Positions 1-6,413 of a stretch of 11,325 nt of DNA are shown here, piece by piece. Positions within the stretch are counted from its first letter, which is position 1. The number at the start of each line of letters is the position of its first letter. The notes below the pieces were generated by a model that had not been told where the DNA came from, did not search any database, and worked only from the letters and a program-made list of their open reading frames with translations. Source of the stretch: JAWLBW01 sp041687475 (lineage in GTDB: Bacteria; J088; JAWLBW01). The DNA lies in NCBI GenBank assembly GCA_041687475.1, contig JAWLBW010000140.1:1-11325 (forward strand), given 5' to 3'. The translations under genes were made by a program, and so were the position numbers.

Positions 1-570
1 GATCAGAACTGCCTCGAAGAGGTCTTCGGCTCGTGCACCATGATCGTCAACGGCAAGGTGCGCCAGGCCTGCACGGCCCTCATCGACAAGCTCGAACAGC
101 CCGTGCGCCTCGAGCCGATGACCAAGTTCCCCACCGTGCGCGACCTGCAGGTCGACCGCGAACGCATGTTCAACGACCTCAAGCGCATCAAGGCCTGGAT
201 TCCCACCGACGGCACCCATGACCTGGGCCCCGGCCCGCGGCAGAACCCGAAGACGCAGGAAACGACCTACGTGCTTTCGACCTGCATGACCTGCGGCTGC
301 TGCCTCGAAGTCTGCCCCCAGTACGGCCAGGACAACGCCTTCGTCGGCGCCTTCGCCCTGAGCCAGGCGCGCCTGTTCAACGAGAACCCGACCGGCAAGA
401 TGCAGGCCCCCGATCGCCTTCACTCCCTCATGGAAGAAGGCGGCGTAGCCGACTGCGGCAACGCACAGAACTGCGTCAAGGCCTGCCCGAAGGAAATTCC
501 CCTGACGGAAAGCATCGCGAAGATCGGTCGCGCCACGACCGTGCAGGCCATCAAGGACATTCTCGGCTGA
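1..570 (+). CDS. sdhB: Succinate dehydrogenase/fumarate reductase iron-sulfur subunit, 3' part (5' end outside window)
   Basis: This is the electron-transfer subunit of complex II, which passes electrons from the flavoprotein subunit to quinone at the inner membrane. The reading frame is open from base 1, giving 189 codons, so roughly 60 N-terminal residues are missing compared with a full-length SdhB of about 250. In fragment numbering, the plant-ferredoxin-type [2Fe-2S] loop covers residues 4-24 with Cys4, Cys12 and Cys24. The second ligand position, residue 9, is Phe (ttc at 25-27). The C-terminal domain carries CxxCGCCxxxCP (Cys95, 98, 101, 105) and CGNxxNCxxxCP (Cys152, 158, 162), the ligands of the [4Fe-4S] and [3Fe-4S] clusters. 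Segments such as CTALIDKLEQP and DLQVDRERMF resemble the Bacillus-type SdhB rather than the E. coli type. An extra Cys100 lies inside the [4Fe-4S] loop. A strong terminator starts 8 bases after the stop, so this is probably the last gene of an sdh operon. Confidence 0.95.
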   Translation, partial: DQNCLEEVFGSCTMIVNGKVRQACTALIDKLEQPVRLEPMTKFPTVRDLQVDRERMFNDLKRIKAWIPTDGTHDLGPGPRQNPKTQETTYVLSTCMTCGCCLEVCPQYGQDNAFVGAFALSQARLFNENPTGKMQAPDRLHSLMEEGGVADCGNAQNCVKACPKEIPLTESIAKIGRATTVQAIKDILG

Positions 571-577
571 TTCGTCG

Positions 578-617
578 GCCCCATCGGCCCGTGGGCCGGT
601 GGGGCTTTTCTTTTTTC
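578..617 (+). terminator. Intrinsic terminator after sdhB
   Basis: A near-perfect hairpin pairs 578-589 (GCCCCATCGGCC) with 594-605. It has 12 pairs including one T-G wobble and a four-base CGTG loop. The T-rich tract TTTTCTTTTTT follows at 606-616. It begins 8 bases after the sdhB stop and ends 33 bases before the sucC start. It therefore separates two TCA-cycle genes that point the same way, and either ends the sdh transcript or acts as an attenuator. Confidence 0.88.
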
Positions 618-649
618 TACTCCCACGATTTCCCTTACTCTGGTACGGC

Positions 650-1813
650 ATGAACATTCACGAGTATCAAGCCAAAGAAATTCTGCGTAAGTACGGCGTG
701 GCCGTGCTGAACGGTAAACTGGCCACCACGCCCGACGAGGCGGTGGCCGCCGCCGAATCGATCGGCGGATCGATCTGGGTGGTCAAGGCCCAGATTCACG
801 CCGGCGGCCGCGGCAAGGGCGGCGGCGTCAAGCTGGCCCGCACCCTCGACGAAGTGCGCCAGCTTGCCCAGGAAATGCTGGGCATGCGCCTGGTGACCCA
901 TCAGACCGGCGCCGAAGGCCGCATCGTCAAGAAGCTCTACATCGAAGAAGGCTGCGACATCGCCCGCGAACTCTACATGGGCATCGTGCTCGATCGCGCC
1001 ACCGGCCGCGTCACCCTCATGGCCTCGGAAGAAGGCGGCGTCGAAATCGAAGAAGTGGCCGCCCATTCGCCCGAGAAGATTCTCAAGGAAACCGTGCATC
1101 CGGCCGTGGGCTTCCGTCCGTTCCAGGCGCGCGAGCTGGCCTTCAAGCTCGGCCTCGAAGGCGACGCCCAGAAGAACTTCGTCAAGTTCGCCGACGGCCT
1201 CCTTCGTGCGTACGAAGAGACCGACTGCAGCCTGGCCGAAATCAACCCGCTCGTCATCACGAAGCAGGGTCAGGTCGTGGCGCTCGACGCGAAGATGAAC
1301 TTCGATTCGAACGCCCTCTATCGTCACGCCGACATTCTCGCCATGCGCGACCTCGACGAAGAAGACCCGAAGGAAGTCGAAGCCAGCGATACCGGGCTGA
1401 ACTACATCGCCCTCGACGGCAACATCGGCTGCCTGGTCAACGGCGCCGGGCTTGCCATGGCCACGATGGACATCATCAAGCTCTTCGGCGGCGAACCGGC
1501 CAACTTCCTCGACGTGGGCGGCGGCGCCACCAAGGAACAGGTCACGCAGGCCTTCAAGATCATTCTCGGCGACGAAAACGTCAAGGGTATCTTCGTCAAC
1601 ATCTTCGGCGGCATCATGCGCTGCGACATCATTGCCGAAGGCGTGGTGGCGGCGGCCCGCGAAGTGAACCTGCAGGTTCCCCTCGTGGTGCGCCTCGAAG
1701 GCACCAACGTCGATCTCGGCAAGAAAATTCTGAACGAGAGCGGTCTCGCCATCGCTTCGGCCGACAGCATGGCCGACGGCGCGAAGAAAATCGTTGCGGC
1801 CGTGGCTGCCTAA
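650..1813 (+). CDS. sucC: Succinyl-CoA synthetase (ADP/GDP-forming), beta subunit
   Basis: With SucD this forms succinyl-CoA synthetase, which converts succinyl-CoA, phosphate and a nucleoside diphosphate to succinate, CoA and the triphosphate. The protein is 387 residues, essentially the 388 of E. coli SucC. It starts with the family N-terminus MNIHEYQAKEIL. The ATP-grasp part includes the nucleotide-binding loop KAQIHAGGRGKGGGVK near residues 46-61 and the metal-site stretch AEINPL. The C-terminal CoA-ligase-type domain shows NGAGLAMATMD, FLDVGGGA and NIFGGIMRCD. An in-frame start lies upstream at 599, but it falls inside the terminator and adds 17 residues the family lacks, so the ATG at 650 is chosen. 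No good Shine-Dalgarno sequence precedes this ATG. sucD follows after 21 bases. Nucleotide preference (ADP or GDP) cannot be read from the sequence by eye. Confidence 0.97.
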   Translation: MNIHEYQAKEILRKYGVAVLNGKLATTPDEAVAAAESIGGSIWVVKAQIHAGGRGKGGGVKLARTLDEVRQLAQEMLGMRLVTHQTGAEGRIVKKLYIEEGCDIARELYMGIVLDRATGRVTLMASEEGGVEIEEVAAHSPEKILKETVHPAVGFRPFQARELAFKLGLEGDAQKNFVKFADGLLRAYEETDCSLAEINPLVITKQGQVVALDAKMNFDSNALYRHADILAMRDLDEEDPKEVEASDTGLNYIALDGNIGCLVNGAGLAMATMDIIKLFGGEPANFLDVGGGATKEQVTQAFKIILGDENVKGIFVNIFGGIMRCDIIAEGVVAAAREVNLQVPLVVRLEGTNVDLGKKILNESGLAIASADSMADGAKKIVAAVAA

Positions 1814-1834
1814 CCTCTATCCGATTCGAGAACT

Positions 1835-2719
1835 ATGAGTATCCTCATCAACAAAGATACGCGGGTCATCGTACAGGGCATCACGGGTAAGACCGCTACG
1901 TTCCATACGAAGCTCATGATCGAATACGGCACCAAGATTGTCGGCGGCGTTACCCCCGGCAAGCGCGGCCAGACCGTCGAAGGCGTGCCCGTTTTCAACA
2001 CCGTGAAGGACGCCGTCGCCGAAACCAAGGCCGACGCCAGCGTCATTTACGTGCCGCCGCCGTTCGCGGCCGACAGCATCATGGAAGCCGCCGACGCGGG
2101 CGTGCGCGTGGTCATCTGCATTACCGAAGGCATTCCCATTCTCGACATGGTGAAGGTCAAGCAGTACCTGCGCGACTACCCCGACACCACCCTCGTGGGC
2201 CCGAACTGCCCCGGCGTGATTACCCCGGGCGAATGCAAGATCGGCATCATGCCCGGTCACATTCACAAGCCGGGCAAGATTGCCGTGCTCTCGCGCTCGG
2301 GCACGCTCACGTACGAAGCCGTGAACCAGCTTTCGAACCTGGGCATCGGCCAGAGCACCTGCGTCGGTATCGGCGGCGACCCGGTCAACGGCAGCAACTT
2401 CATCGACATGCTCAAGCTGTACAAGGACGATCCGGACACCGAAGGCCTCATCATGATCGGTGAGATCGGCGGCACGGCCGAAGAAGAAGCGGCCGAGTGG
2501 ATCAAGGCCAACATGAGCAACAAGCCCGTCGTCGGCTTCATCGCCGGCCGCACGGCTCCTCCGGGACGCCGCATGGGTCACGCCGGCGCCATCATCAGCG
2601 GCGGCAAGGGCGGTGCCGAAGACAAGATCAAGACCATGGAGCGTTGCGGCATCAAGGTCGCCGAGAACCCCAGCGTCATGGGCTCGACGATGGCCGAACT
2701 CCTCGGTATCAAGCACTAA
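1835..2719 (+). CDS. sucD: Succinyl-CoA synthetase, alpha subunit
   Basis: This is the CoA-binding, phosphohistidine-carrying subunit of succinyl-CoA synthetase. It is 294 residues, close to the usual 289-300. The N-terminal Rossmann-type CoA-binding region includes the phosphate-binding loop GITGKTATFHTK (residues 15-26) and GGVTPGKRG (37-45). Further family motifs are VGPNCPG (121-127), LSRSGTLTYE (152-161) and GIGGDPVNG (178-186). The active-site histidine is His249 in GHAGAIISGG, phosphorylated during catalysis in the family. The ribosome-binding site is weak (a GAG about 5 bases upstream), so coupling to sucC translation is likely. The gene sits 21 bases after sucC and 30 bases before ndk, in one apparent operon. 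Confidence 0.97.
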   Translation: MSILINKDTRVIVQGITGKTATFHTKLMIEYGTKIVGGVTPGKRGQTVEGVPVFNTVKDAVAETKADASVIYVPPPFAADSIMEAADAGVRVVICITEGIPILDMVKVKQYLRDYPDTTLVGPNCPGVITPGECKIGIMPGHIHKPGKIAVLSRSGTLTYEAVNQLSNLGIGQSTCVGIGGDPVNGSNFIDMLKLYKDDPDTEGLIMIGEIGGTAEEEAAEWIKANMSNKPVVGFIAGRTAPPGRRMGHAGAIISGGKGGAEDKIKTMERCGIKVAENPSVMGSTMAELLGIKH

Positions 2720-2749
2720 TCCGGAACCTGTTTCAAGAAAGAGAAATCG

Positions 2750-3172
2750 ATGGCTATCGAACGTACCCTTTCGATCACCAAGCCCGACGGCGTAGCCAAG
2801 GGCGTGATCGGTGAAATCTTCGAAAAGAACGGCCTGCGCGTGGCCGCCGCGAAGATGATTCACATGAGCAACGAAGTGGCCGAGGGCTTTTATGCCGTTC
2901 ACAAGGAACGCCCCTTCTTCGGCGACCTCGTGAAGTTCATGACCTCGGGCCCGAGCCTGGTCATGGTGCTCGAAGGCGAAGGCGCCATTGCCAAGAACCG
3001 CGAACTCATGGGCGCCACCGACCCGGCCAAGGCCGCCGACGGCACCATTCGCAAGAAGTACGCCGACAGCATCGAAGCCAACACGGTGCATGGTTCGGAC
3101 GCCCCGGAAACGGCGGCCTTCGAAATCGGCTGGTTCTTCGCCGGCACCGAAGTCGTGAACGCAAAAAAGTAA
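2750..3172 (+). CDS. ndk: Nucleoside diphosphate kinase
   Basis: This enzyme transfers the gamma-phosphate between nucleoside triphosphates and diphosphates through a phosphohistidine. The 140-residue length is typical of bacterial Ndk (about 137-143). It begins ERTLSITKPDGV, the conserved first strand. The active-site signature NTVHGSD places the catalytic histidine at His114. Other family features are KxxRPFFxxLVxFMTSGP (52-68) and GATDPAKAADGTIR (88-101). The start ATG is preceded by a modest AAAGAG-type ribosome-binding site. The gene lies 30 bases after sucD and is followed 23 bases later by a strong terminator, so it is the last gene of sucCD-ndk. The grouping makes biochemical sense because Ndk can interconvert ATP and GTP made by SucCD. 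Confidence 0.97.
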   Translation: MAIERTLSITKPDGVAKGVIGEIFEKNGLRVAAAKMIHMSNEVAEGFYAVHKERPFFGDLVKFMTSGPSLVMVLEGEGAIAKNRELMGATDPAKAADGTIRKKYADSIEANTVHGSDAPETAAFEIGWFFAGTEVVNAKK

Positions 3173-3194
3173 TTCGCATCGCACGACAGACTTC

Positions 3195-3224
3195 AAAGGC
3201 GGCCCTCGGGTCGCCTTTTTTTTT
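3195..3224 (+). terminator. Intrinsic terminator of the sucC-sucD-ndk operon
   Basis: The left arm AAAGGCGGCC (3195-3204) pairs with GGTCGCCTTT (3209-3218), with one G-T wobble and a short CTCG loop. An uninterrupted run of nine Ts covers 3216-3224. It lies 23 bases after the ndk stop. In the other direction the hairpin is followed only by TTTG, so it should work mainly for the plus strand. Confidence 0.9.
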
Positions 3225-3256
3225 GTTCCTCACGGCCCTACCCCTCCCGGGGGCTC

Positions 3257-3276
3257 ACCGGGCATCAGCGCCCGGT
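3257..3276. repeat. Inverted repeat spanning the glycosyltransferase stop codon
   Basis: ACCGGGC (3257-3263) and GCCCGGT (3270-3276) form a perfect 7-bp stem with a 6-base loop. The TGA stop of the minus-strand glycosyltransferase gene (3265-3267) lies in the loop. No T-run follows directly on the minus strand, so it is not a classical intrinsic terminator. It may stabilise the mRNA 3' end or help slow polymerase before the convergent ndk terminator. Confidence 0.5.
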
Positions 3277-4194
3277 CACGGCCCGCAGCAGGCAACGGGC
3301 GGCCACATATCCCCCCGCTCGCGGGGCAAGAACAGCGGCCAGGGTTCCGGTAGCCAGGGTCAGGCCCAGTCGACCCTCGCACGAGGCGTAATAGGCATAG
3401 GCGCCGAAGTGATTGCGCAGCCCCTCGTGCACCCCGCCGAGGGCGCGCCACCGTTCGCGCTTGAGGTACTGCCACGACGCCCGCAGCAGAAAGGGCGTCA
3501 TGCCCGCCCTCGATTCGACGTAACGGGTATGCAGACCGTGTTCGCCGAGGTAGTACACGGTCTGCGCGCCGGGCAACCGCCTGATGGGGCCTCGTTCAGC
3601 GAGCCGTAGCCAGAACACCCAGTCTTCGGCCACTCGCACGGCCTCATCGAAGCCACCGGCAGCTACCGCGGCATCGCGACGCAAGATGGCCGAACTGGCG
3701 GTGACGATACAGCAGCCCCGCAACAGCTCAGGCGTGCCCACGACCCATTCCGGCGCCTGGCAACGCTCTTCGACCTCGAAGCCGTCGACAACCAGCACCG
3801 GCGAAAAGAACGCCACGGCTTCGGGGTGCGCGCGGGCGCACTGTACAACCCGGTCAAGCTTTTCGGGCAACCATTGATCGTCGCCGTCGAGCAAGGCGAC
3901 CCAGTCGCCGGTCGCTTTACGAAGGCCTGTGTTACGCGCCGCGCTGGGGCCCCCGTTTCGTCTTCTCACCAGCCTGACGCCTCTTTCCGCGTAGCGGCGC
4001 ACGAGGCCGGGGGTGCCGTCGGTCGAGCCGTCGTCGACGACAAGTACCTCGTCGACCGCGCGGGTCTGCCCCAGCACGCTGCGCAAAGCGCGTTCGATGG
4101 TACCTTCACTCTGATACGTCGTAATCAGCGCCGTTATGCGCGGTTCCCGAGATGGCAAAACGTCTCTCCCGTCTCCTGGAGTTCTGGGTTCCAC
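3265..4194 (-). CDS. Family 2 (GT-A fold) glycosyltransferase
   Basis: This is a probable sugar transferase acting on a nucleotide-sugar donor, perhaps in synthesis of a surface polysaccharide or glycolipid; the acceptor cannot be told. In the 309-residue frame the GT2 motifs are in order: ALITTYQSEGTIERALRSVLGQT (22-44), the nucleotide-binding VVDDGSTDGT (52-61), NGGPSAARNTG (80-90), the metal-binding DGDD (103-106) as the DxD motif, and a later AEDWVFWLRL (189-198) containing the ED pair usual for the catalytic base. No confident membrane segment is seen. The outer start is GTG with little ribosome-binding signal. A TTG 12 codons in (4156-4158) has purine-rich GGGAGA about 6 bases upstream and would give 297 residues beginning just before the fold, so the true start may be there. 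It stands alone, converging on ndk and divergent from the histidine kinase gene. No other polysaccharide genes are nearby. Confidence 0.9.
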   Translation of the reverse strand: MEPRTPGDGRDVLPSREPRITALITTYQSEGTIERALRSVLGQTRAVDEVLVVDDGSTDGTPGLVRRYAERGVRLVRRRNGGPSAARNTGLRKATGDWVALLDGDDQWLPEKLDRVVQCARAHPEAVAFFSPVLVVDGFEVEERCQAPEWVVGTPELLRGCCIVTASSAILRRDAAVAAGGFDEAVRVAEDWVFWLRLAERGPIRRLPGAQTVYYLGEHGLHTRYVESRAGMTPFLLRASWQYLKRERWRALGGVHEGLRNHFGAYAYYASCEGRLGLTLATGTLAAVLAPRAGGYVAARCLLRAVTGR

Positions 4195-4382
4195 CTCAGG
4201 TTAGCAGGCGACTTGCAACCGCTCGGGGAAAGGGGTCGGCAAGCGGGCGGCAGAAACTTGACAGGGGTCGTCTTACGCCGCGGCCCAAAGAGTATCATGT
4301 AGGCAGGCCGGCGCACATCGCAGGCTCCAGCACTGCCCGGCTCCTGCCCTGCACAATCGTGCAGGCCTTACAATAGGAGAGT
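4195..4382. other. Divergent intergenic region between glycosyltransferase and histidine kinase genes
   Basis: These 188 bases separate two divergently transcribed genes and should hold promoters for both. A TTGACA lies at 4258-4263, but no -10 element sits at a suitable distance; the nearest candidate, TATCAT at 4293-4298, is 29 bases away. TACAAT at 4369-4374 is a good -10 match but lacks a -35. Neither strand shows a convincing small gene. The one clear structure is the inverted repeat at 4348-4365, listed separately. Confidence 0.5.
4348..4365. promoter_or_regulatory. Inverted repeat (possible operator or hairpin) just upstream of the histidine kinase
   Basis: CCTGCAC (4348-4354) and GTGCAGG (4359-4365) form a perfect 7-bp inverted repeat with a 4-base AATC spacer. 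It ends 9 bases before the kinase Shine-Dalgarno sequence (AGGAG, 4375-4379) and 3 bases before the -10-like TACAAT. The 18-bp size and symmetry fit a dimeric regulator's operator. A small mRNA hairpin controlling translation is the alternative. Function is inferred from position only. Confidence 0.4.
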
Positions 4383-5504
4383 ATGCGCGACCGTTTCACC
4401 TTTCCGACCGCGATCGTTCTGCTGGCCTTCATCGGACTGCTCGATTATCTTACCGGGTGGGATCTGTCGTTTGCGATCTTCTACCTGGGCCCCGTGGCAT
4501 TTGCCGCCTGGTTCGGCAGTCGCTGGGTCGCCGTCGCCACTGCCGTTGCGGGCGCCGTTTTCTGGCTGCTTGCCGATATTCTTTCGCCGCATGCGTATGC
4601 GACGCCGTTCATTCCCCTCTGGAACGCCTCGGTGCGCCTGGGAACCTTCCTGACCCTGGCCCTGGCGCTCAACAGCCTGCGCCGAACCCTCGACCGCCTG
4701 CAGGCCACCGATGCCGACCGCAACGCCCTTCTGGGTGTCGTCTCGCACGATCTACGCAACCTGTTGACGCTGGTGAACCTGAACGCCGAAATCGCGTTGA
4801 AGGCCAGCGAGCAGAAGGGGGGCAAGGTACCCGGCCTGCAGGGCATTCGCGAGGCCGGCACACGCATGGAACGGCTGATTGCCGACCTGCTTTCCTTCGC
4901 CGGCATTACGCGCGGCAACATGGAACTGGACGTCACGGTCTGCAGCACCGATACCCTGCTCGATGCATTGGAGACACTCGGGGCGCCCCTGGCAGCTTCA
5001 CAGGGTAAAACATTGAGTATTCGGCGTCCATCGGACGATCTGCCCCTTGCCTGCGACGTACCGCGCATCGAACAGGTGCTTCTCAACCTGCTTGGCAACG
5101 CCATCAAGTTCACCCCTTCGGGGGGAAGCATCGAAGTCTCGACTTCCGTTGCCCACGGAACCATTGCCTTTCATGTCGATGACGAGGGGCCGGGCATCGC
5201 CTCCGAGAAGCTTCCCCATATCTTCGAGGCCTACTGGAAGGATACTGCGGCGCGCGAAGCGGGCACGGGGCTCGGGCTATTCATCGCGCAAACGATTGCC
5301 CGGGCTCACGGCGGCGAAATTACCGTTGCAAGCCGACTTGGCAAAGGCGCGAGGTTTACCCTGGAATTGCCCCGCGGGATACGCGAGGCGAAGGTCGGTG
5401 AAATCAGACCCGATTCTCTTCGTCGAGGCGACGAAGACCTTCGAGAATCAACCCGTCGAGCGACGAAGAAATCGTCTTCTGCTCGGACACGGCCTCGGAC
5501 TTGA
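4383..5504 (+). CDS. Membrane sensor histidine kinase (HisKA-HATPase_c), orphan
   Basis: This is a two-component sensor kinase: it autophosphorylates on histidine and would pass the phosphate to a response regulator, but none is encoded here. Residues about 9-98 form a hydrophobic N-terminal region with roughly four membrane segments (near 9-25, 30-46, 48-66, 84-98) and no large periplasmic loop. The signal is therefore probably sensed in or at the membrane. A short linker (about 99-112) leads to the HisKA domain with H-box VVSHDLRNLL and His122. The ATPase domain has the N-box LLNLLGNAIKF (Asn235, Asn239), the G1 box DDEGPGI (266-272) and the G2 box GTGLGLFIA (294-302). The fold should end near residue 331. 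The last 33 residues (341-373) are basic and are encoded antisense to the 3' end of the next gene, so they may be a late extension with no conserved role. ATG start with AGGAG 3 bases upstream. Confidence 0.93.
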   Translation: MRDRFTFPTAIVLLAFIGLLDYLTGWDLSFAIFYLGPVAFAAWFGSRWVAVATAVAGAVFWLLADILSPHAYATPFIPLWNASVRLGTFLTLALALNSLRRTLDRLQATDADRNALLGVVSHDLRNLLTLVNLNAEIALKASEQKGGKVPGLQGIREAGTRMERLIADLLSFAGITRGNMELDVTVCSTDTLLDALETLGAPLAASQGKTLSIRRPSDDLPLACDVPRIEQVLLNLLGNAIKFTPSGGSIEVSTSVAHGTIAFHVDDEGPGIASEKLPHIFEAYWKDTAAREAGTGLGLFIAQTIARAHGGEITVASRLGKGARFTLELPRGIREAKVGEIRPDSLRRGDEDLRESTRRATKKSSSARTRPRT

Positions 5505-6399
5505 CCTGGAAGTAACCCTCGTTCCACCCGATCAGGCGGTAGAAGGCCTCTTCGCCGCCGACGTCGCCCAGCGTTGCGTGCACGATGCGGCCGTTTTCCA
5601 TATAGATATCGGCACGCTGACCTTCACGACGAATGGTGATCAGGCAGGTCTTGTTGCTGGCGCCCATGATCTGCAGCATTTCGAGAAGGCCCAGGTCCAT
5701 GAGATTACCCGAGACGCCCTTGGACTCTTCGGGTTTCTGCTCGGCTTCGGCCTCTTCGCCGCCCTCGCCGCCGAGGTAGAACTCGTCTTCGACCGCTTCT
5801 TCGCCGTCGTCAAGCAGTTCGTCCATGGAACCGCCGCCGTAAATGCCCGGAAAGGCTTCGGTGTCGTCTTCGGAACCGAGAAAATAACCGTCGGAATCGG
5901 TGGTTTCGTCGGGCGGCGTGTCGTTGCCCAGTCCTTCGGCGTCGCCGTAGTTCTTGTGAATCAGCCGATAGAGCGTGTACTCGACGGCGATACAGGCTTC
6001 GACGTTGTTTACCCCGGCAAGCTCCTTGACCTTGTCGCGCACGTCGAGTTTCTGCGGATACGCCATGGCGATAAGCAGGGTGTCCGACTCTTCGCGGTAG
6101 TCGATGGGGTGCACCATCAGCTCGATGGCCTTGGCGCGGGGTATGAAGGAGAGAACCTTGGGCGGAACCTCCATGTCGAGCAGAATCGCGGTGGGAAAGT
6201 ACTCGGTGCCGAGTTCCATCGAGAGCACCTTGAGCAGATCTTCCTCGCTCAGCAAGCGGAAGCTGTGAAGGATCTCGCCCAACGAACGGGGATCCTTCTT
6301 CTGGTATTCCAGGGCGCGCTCAAGCTGCTCGCCTGAAATCAGCTTGCGTTCGACAAGGAGCTCGCCGAGCCGCTTTTTCTCGATGGGTGCCTGGGACAA
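5404..6399 (-). CDS. MshEN (GspE N-terminal)-like plus PATAN/DUF4388 domain protein
   Basis: This is a predicted cytosolic regulatory protein of 331 residues. Residues about 10-150 resemble the N-terminal domain of type II secretion/pilus ATPases. They include RLGELLVERKLISGEQLERALEYQ (10-33) and a second LGEIL...LLSEEDLLKVLSMELG copy (40-64), the layout that binds cyclic di-GMP in MshE-type proteins. An acidic, Gly-rich linker follows (about 152-226). Residues about 228-326 look like a DUF4388/PATAN domain (GNLMDLGLLEMLQIMGASNKTCLITI, then ADIYMENGRIVHA and a G-E-AFYRLIGW-EGYFQV segment). PATAN domains occur in signalling proteins of deltaproteobacteria and related groups. There is no ATPase part. 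Translation starts at TTG with GGAGGT about 9 bases upstream. It follows the aldo/keto reductase gene by 79 bases on the same strand and overlaps the kinase gene tail to tail by 101 bases. The function is not established, and c-di-GMP binding is inference. Confidence 0.85.
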   Translation of the reverse strand: MSQAPIEKKRLGELLVERKLISGEQLERALEYQKKDPRSLGEILHSFRLLSEEDLLKVLSMELGTEYFPTAILLDMEVPPKVLSFIPRAKAIELMVHPIDYREESDTLLIAMAYPQKLDVRDKVKELAGVNNVEACIAVEYTLYRLIHKNYGDAEGLGNDTPPDETTDSDGYFLGSEDDTEAFPGIYGGGSMDELLDDGEEAVEDEFYLGGEGGEEAEAEQKPEESKGVSGNLMDLGLLEMLQIMGASNKTCLITIRREGQRADIYMENGRIVHATLGDVGGEEAFYRLIGWNEGYFQVKSEAVSEQKTISSSLDGLILEGLRRLDEENRV

Positions 6400-6407
6400 G
6401 AGATACT

Positions 6408-6413
6408 ACCTCC
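6408..6413 (-). promoter_or_regulatory. Strong ribosome-binding site deciding the TTG start of the MshEN-PATAN gene
   Basis: On the minus strand GGAGGT precedes TTG (6397-6399) by about 9 bases. No ATG or GTG start in this frame fits as well, and the TTG-initiated product starts just before the RLGEL motif. A weak promoter (TTGCAG, 17 bases, TAAATT; minus strand 6450-6422) can be drawn upstream, but its transcription start would fall on this site, so I do not rely on it. Confidence 0.7.

Noticed and set aside
599..649. Upstream start for sucC adding 17 residues
   Set aside because: The added segment is translated from the terminator T-tract and is absent from the family; MNIHEYQAKEIL is the normal N-terminus.
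635..1327. Open frame of 230 codons on the minus strand opposite sucC
   Set aside because: Antisense shadow of a fully recognised gene, with biased composition and no motif.
1817..3196. Open frame of 459 codons on the minus strand opposite sucD and ndk
   Set aside because: It mirrors two certain genes. The His/Ala/Val/Asp-rich product is the usual antisense result of GC-rich third positions, and no ribosome-binding site or family motif is seen.
4258..4298. TTGACA consensus -35 box with downstream TATCAT as a kinase promoter
   Set aside because: The spacer is 29 bases, far from 16-18, and nothing better lies at the right distance.
5047..6336. Open frame of 429 codons on the plus strand running from inside the kinase across the MshEN-PATAN gene
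   Set aside because: It would overlap one certain and one well-supported gene in other frames, and its product has no recognisable domain.
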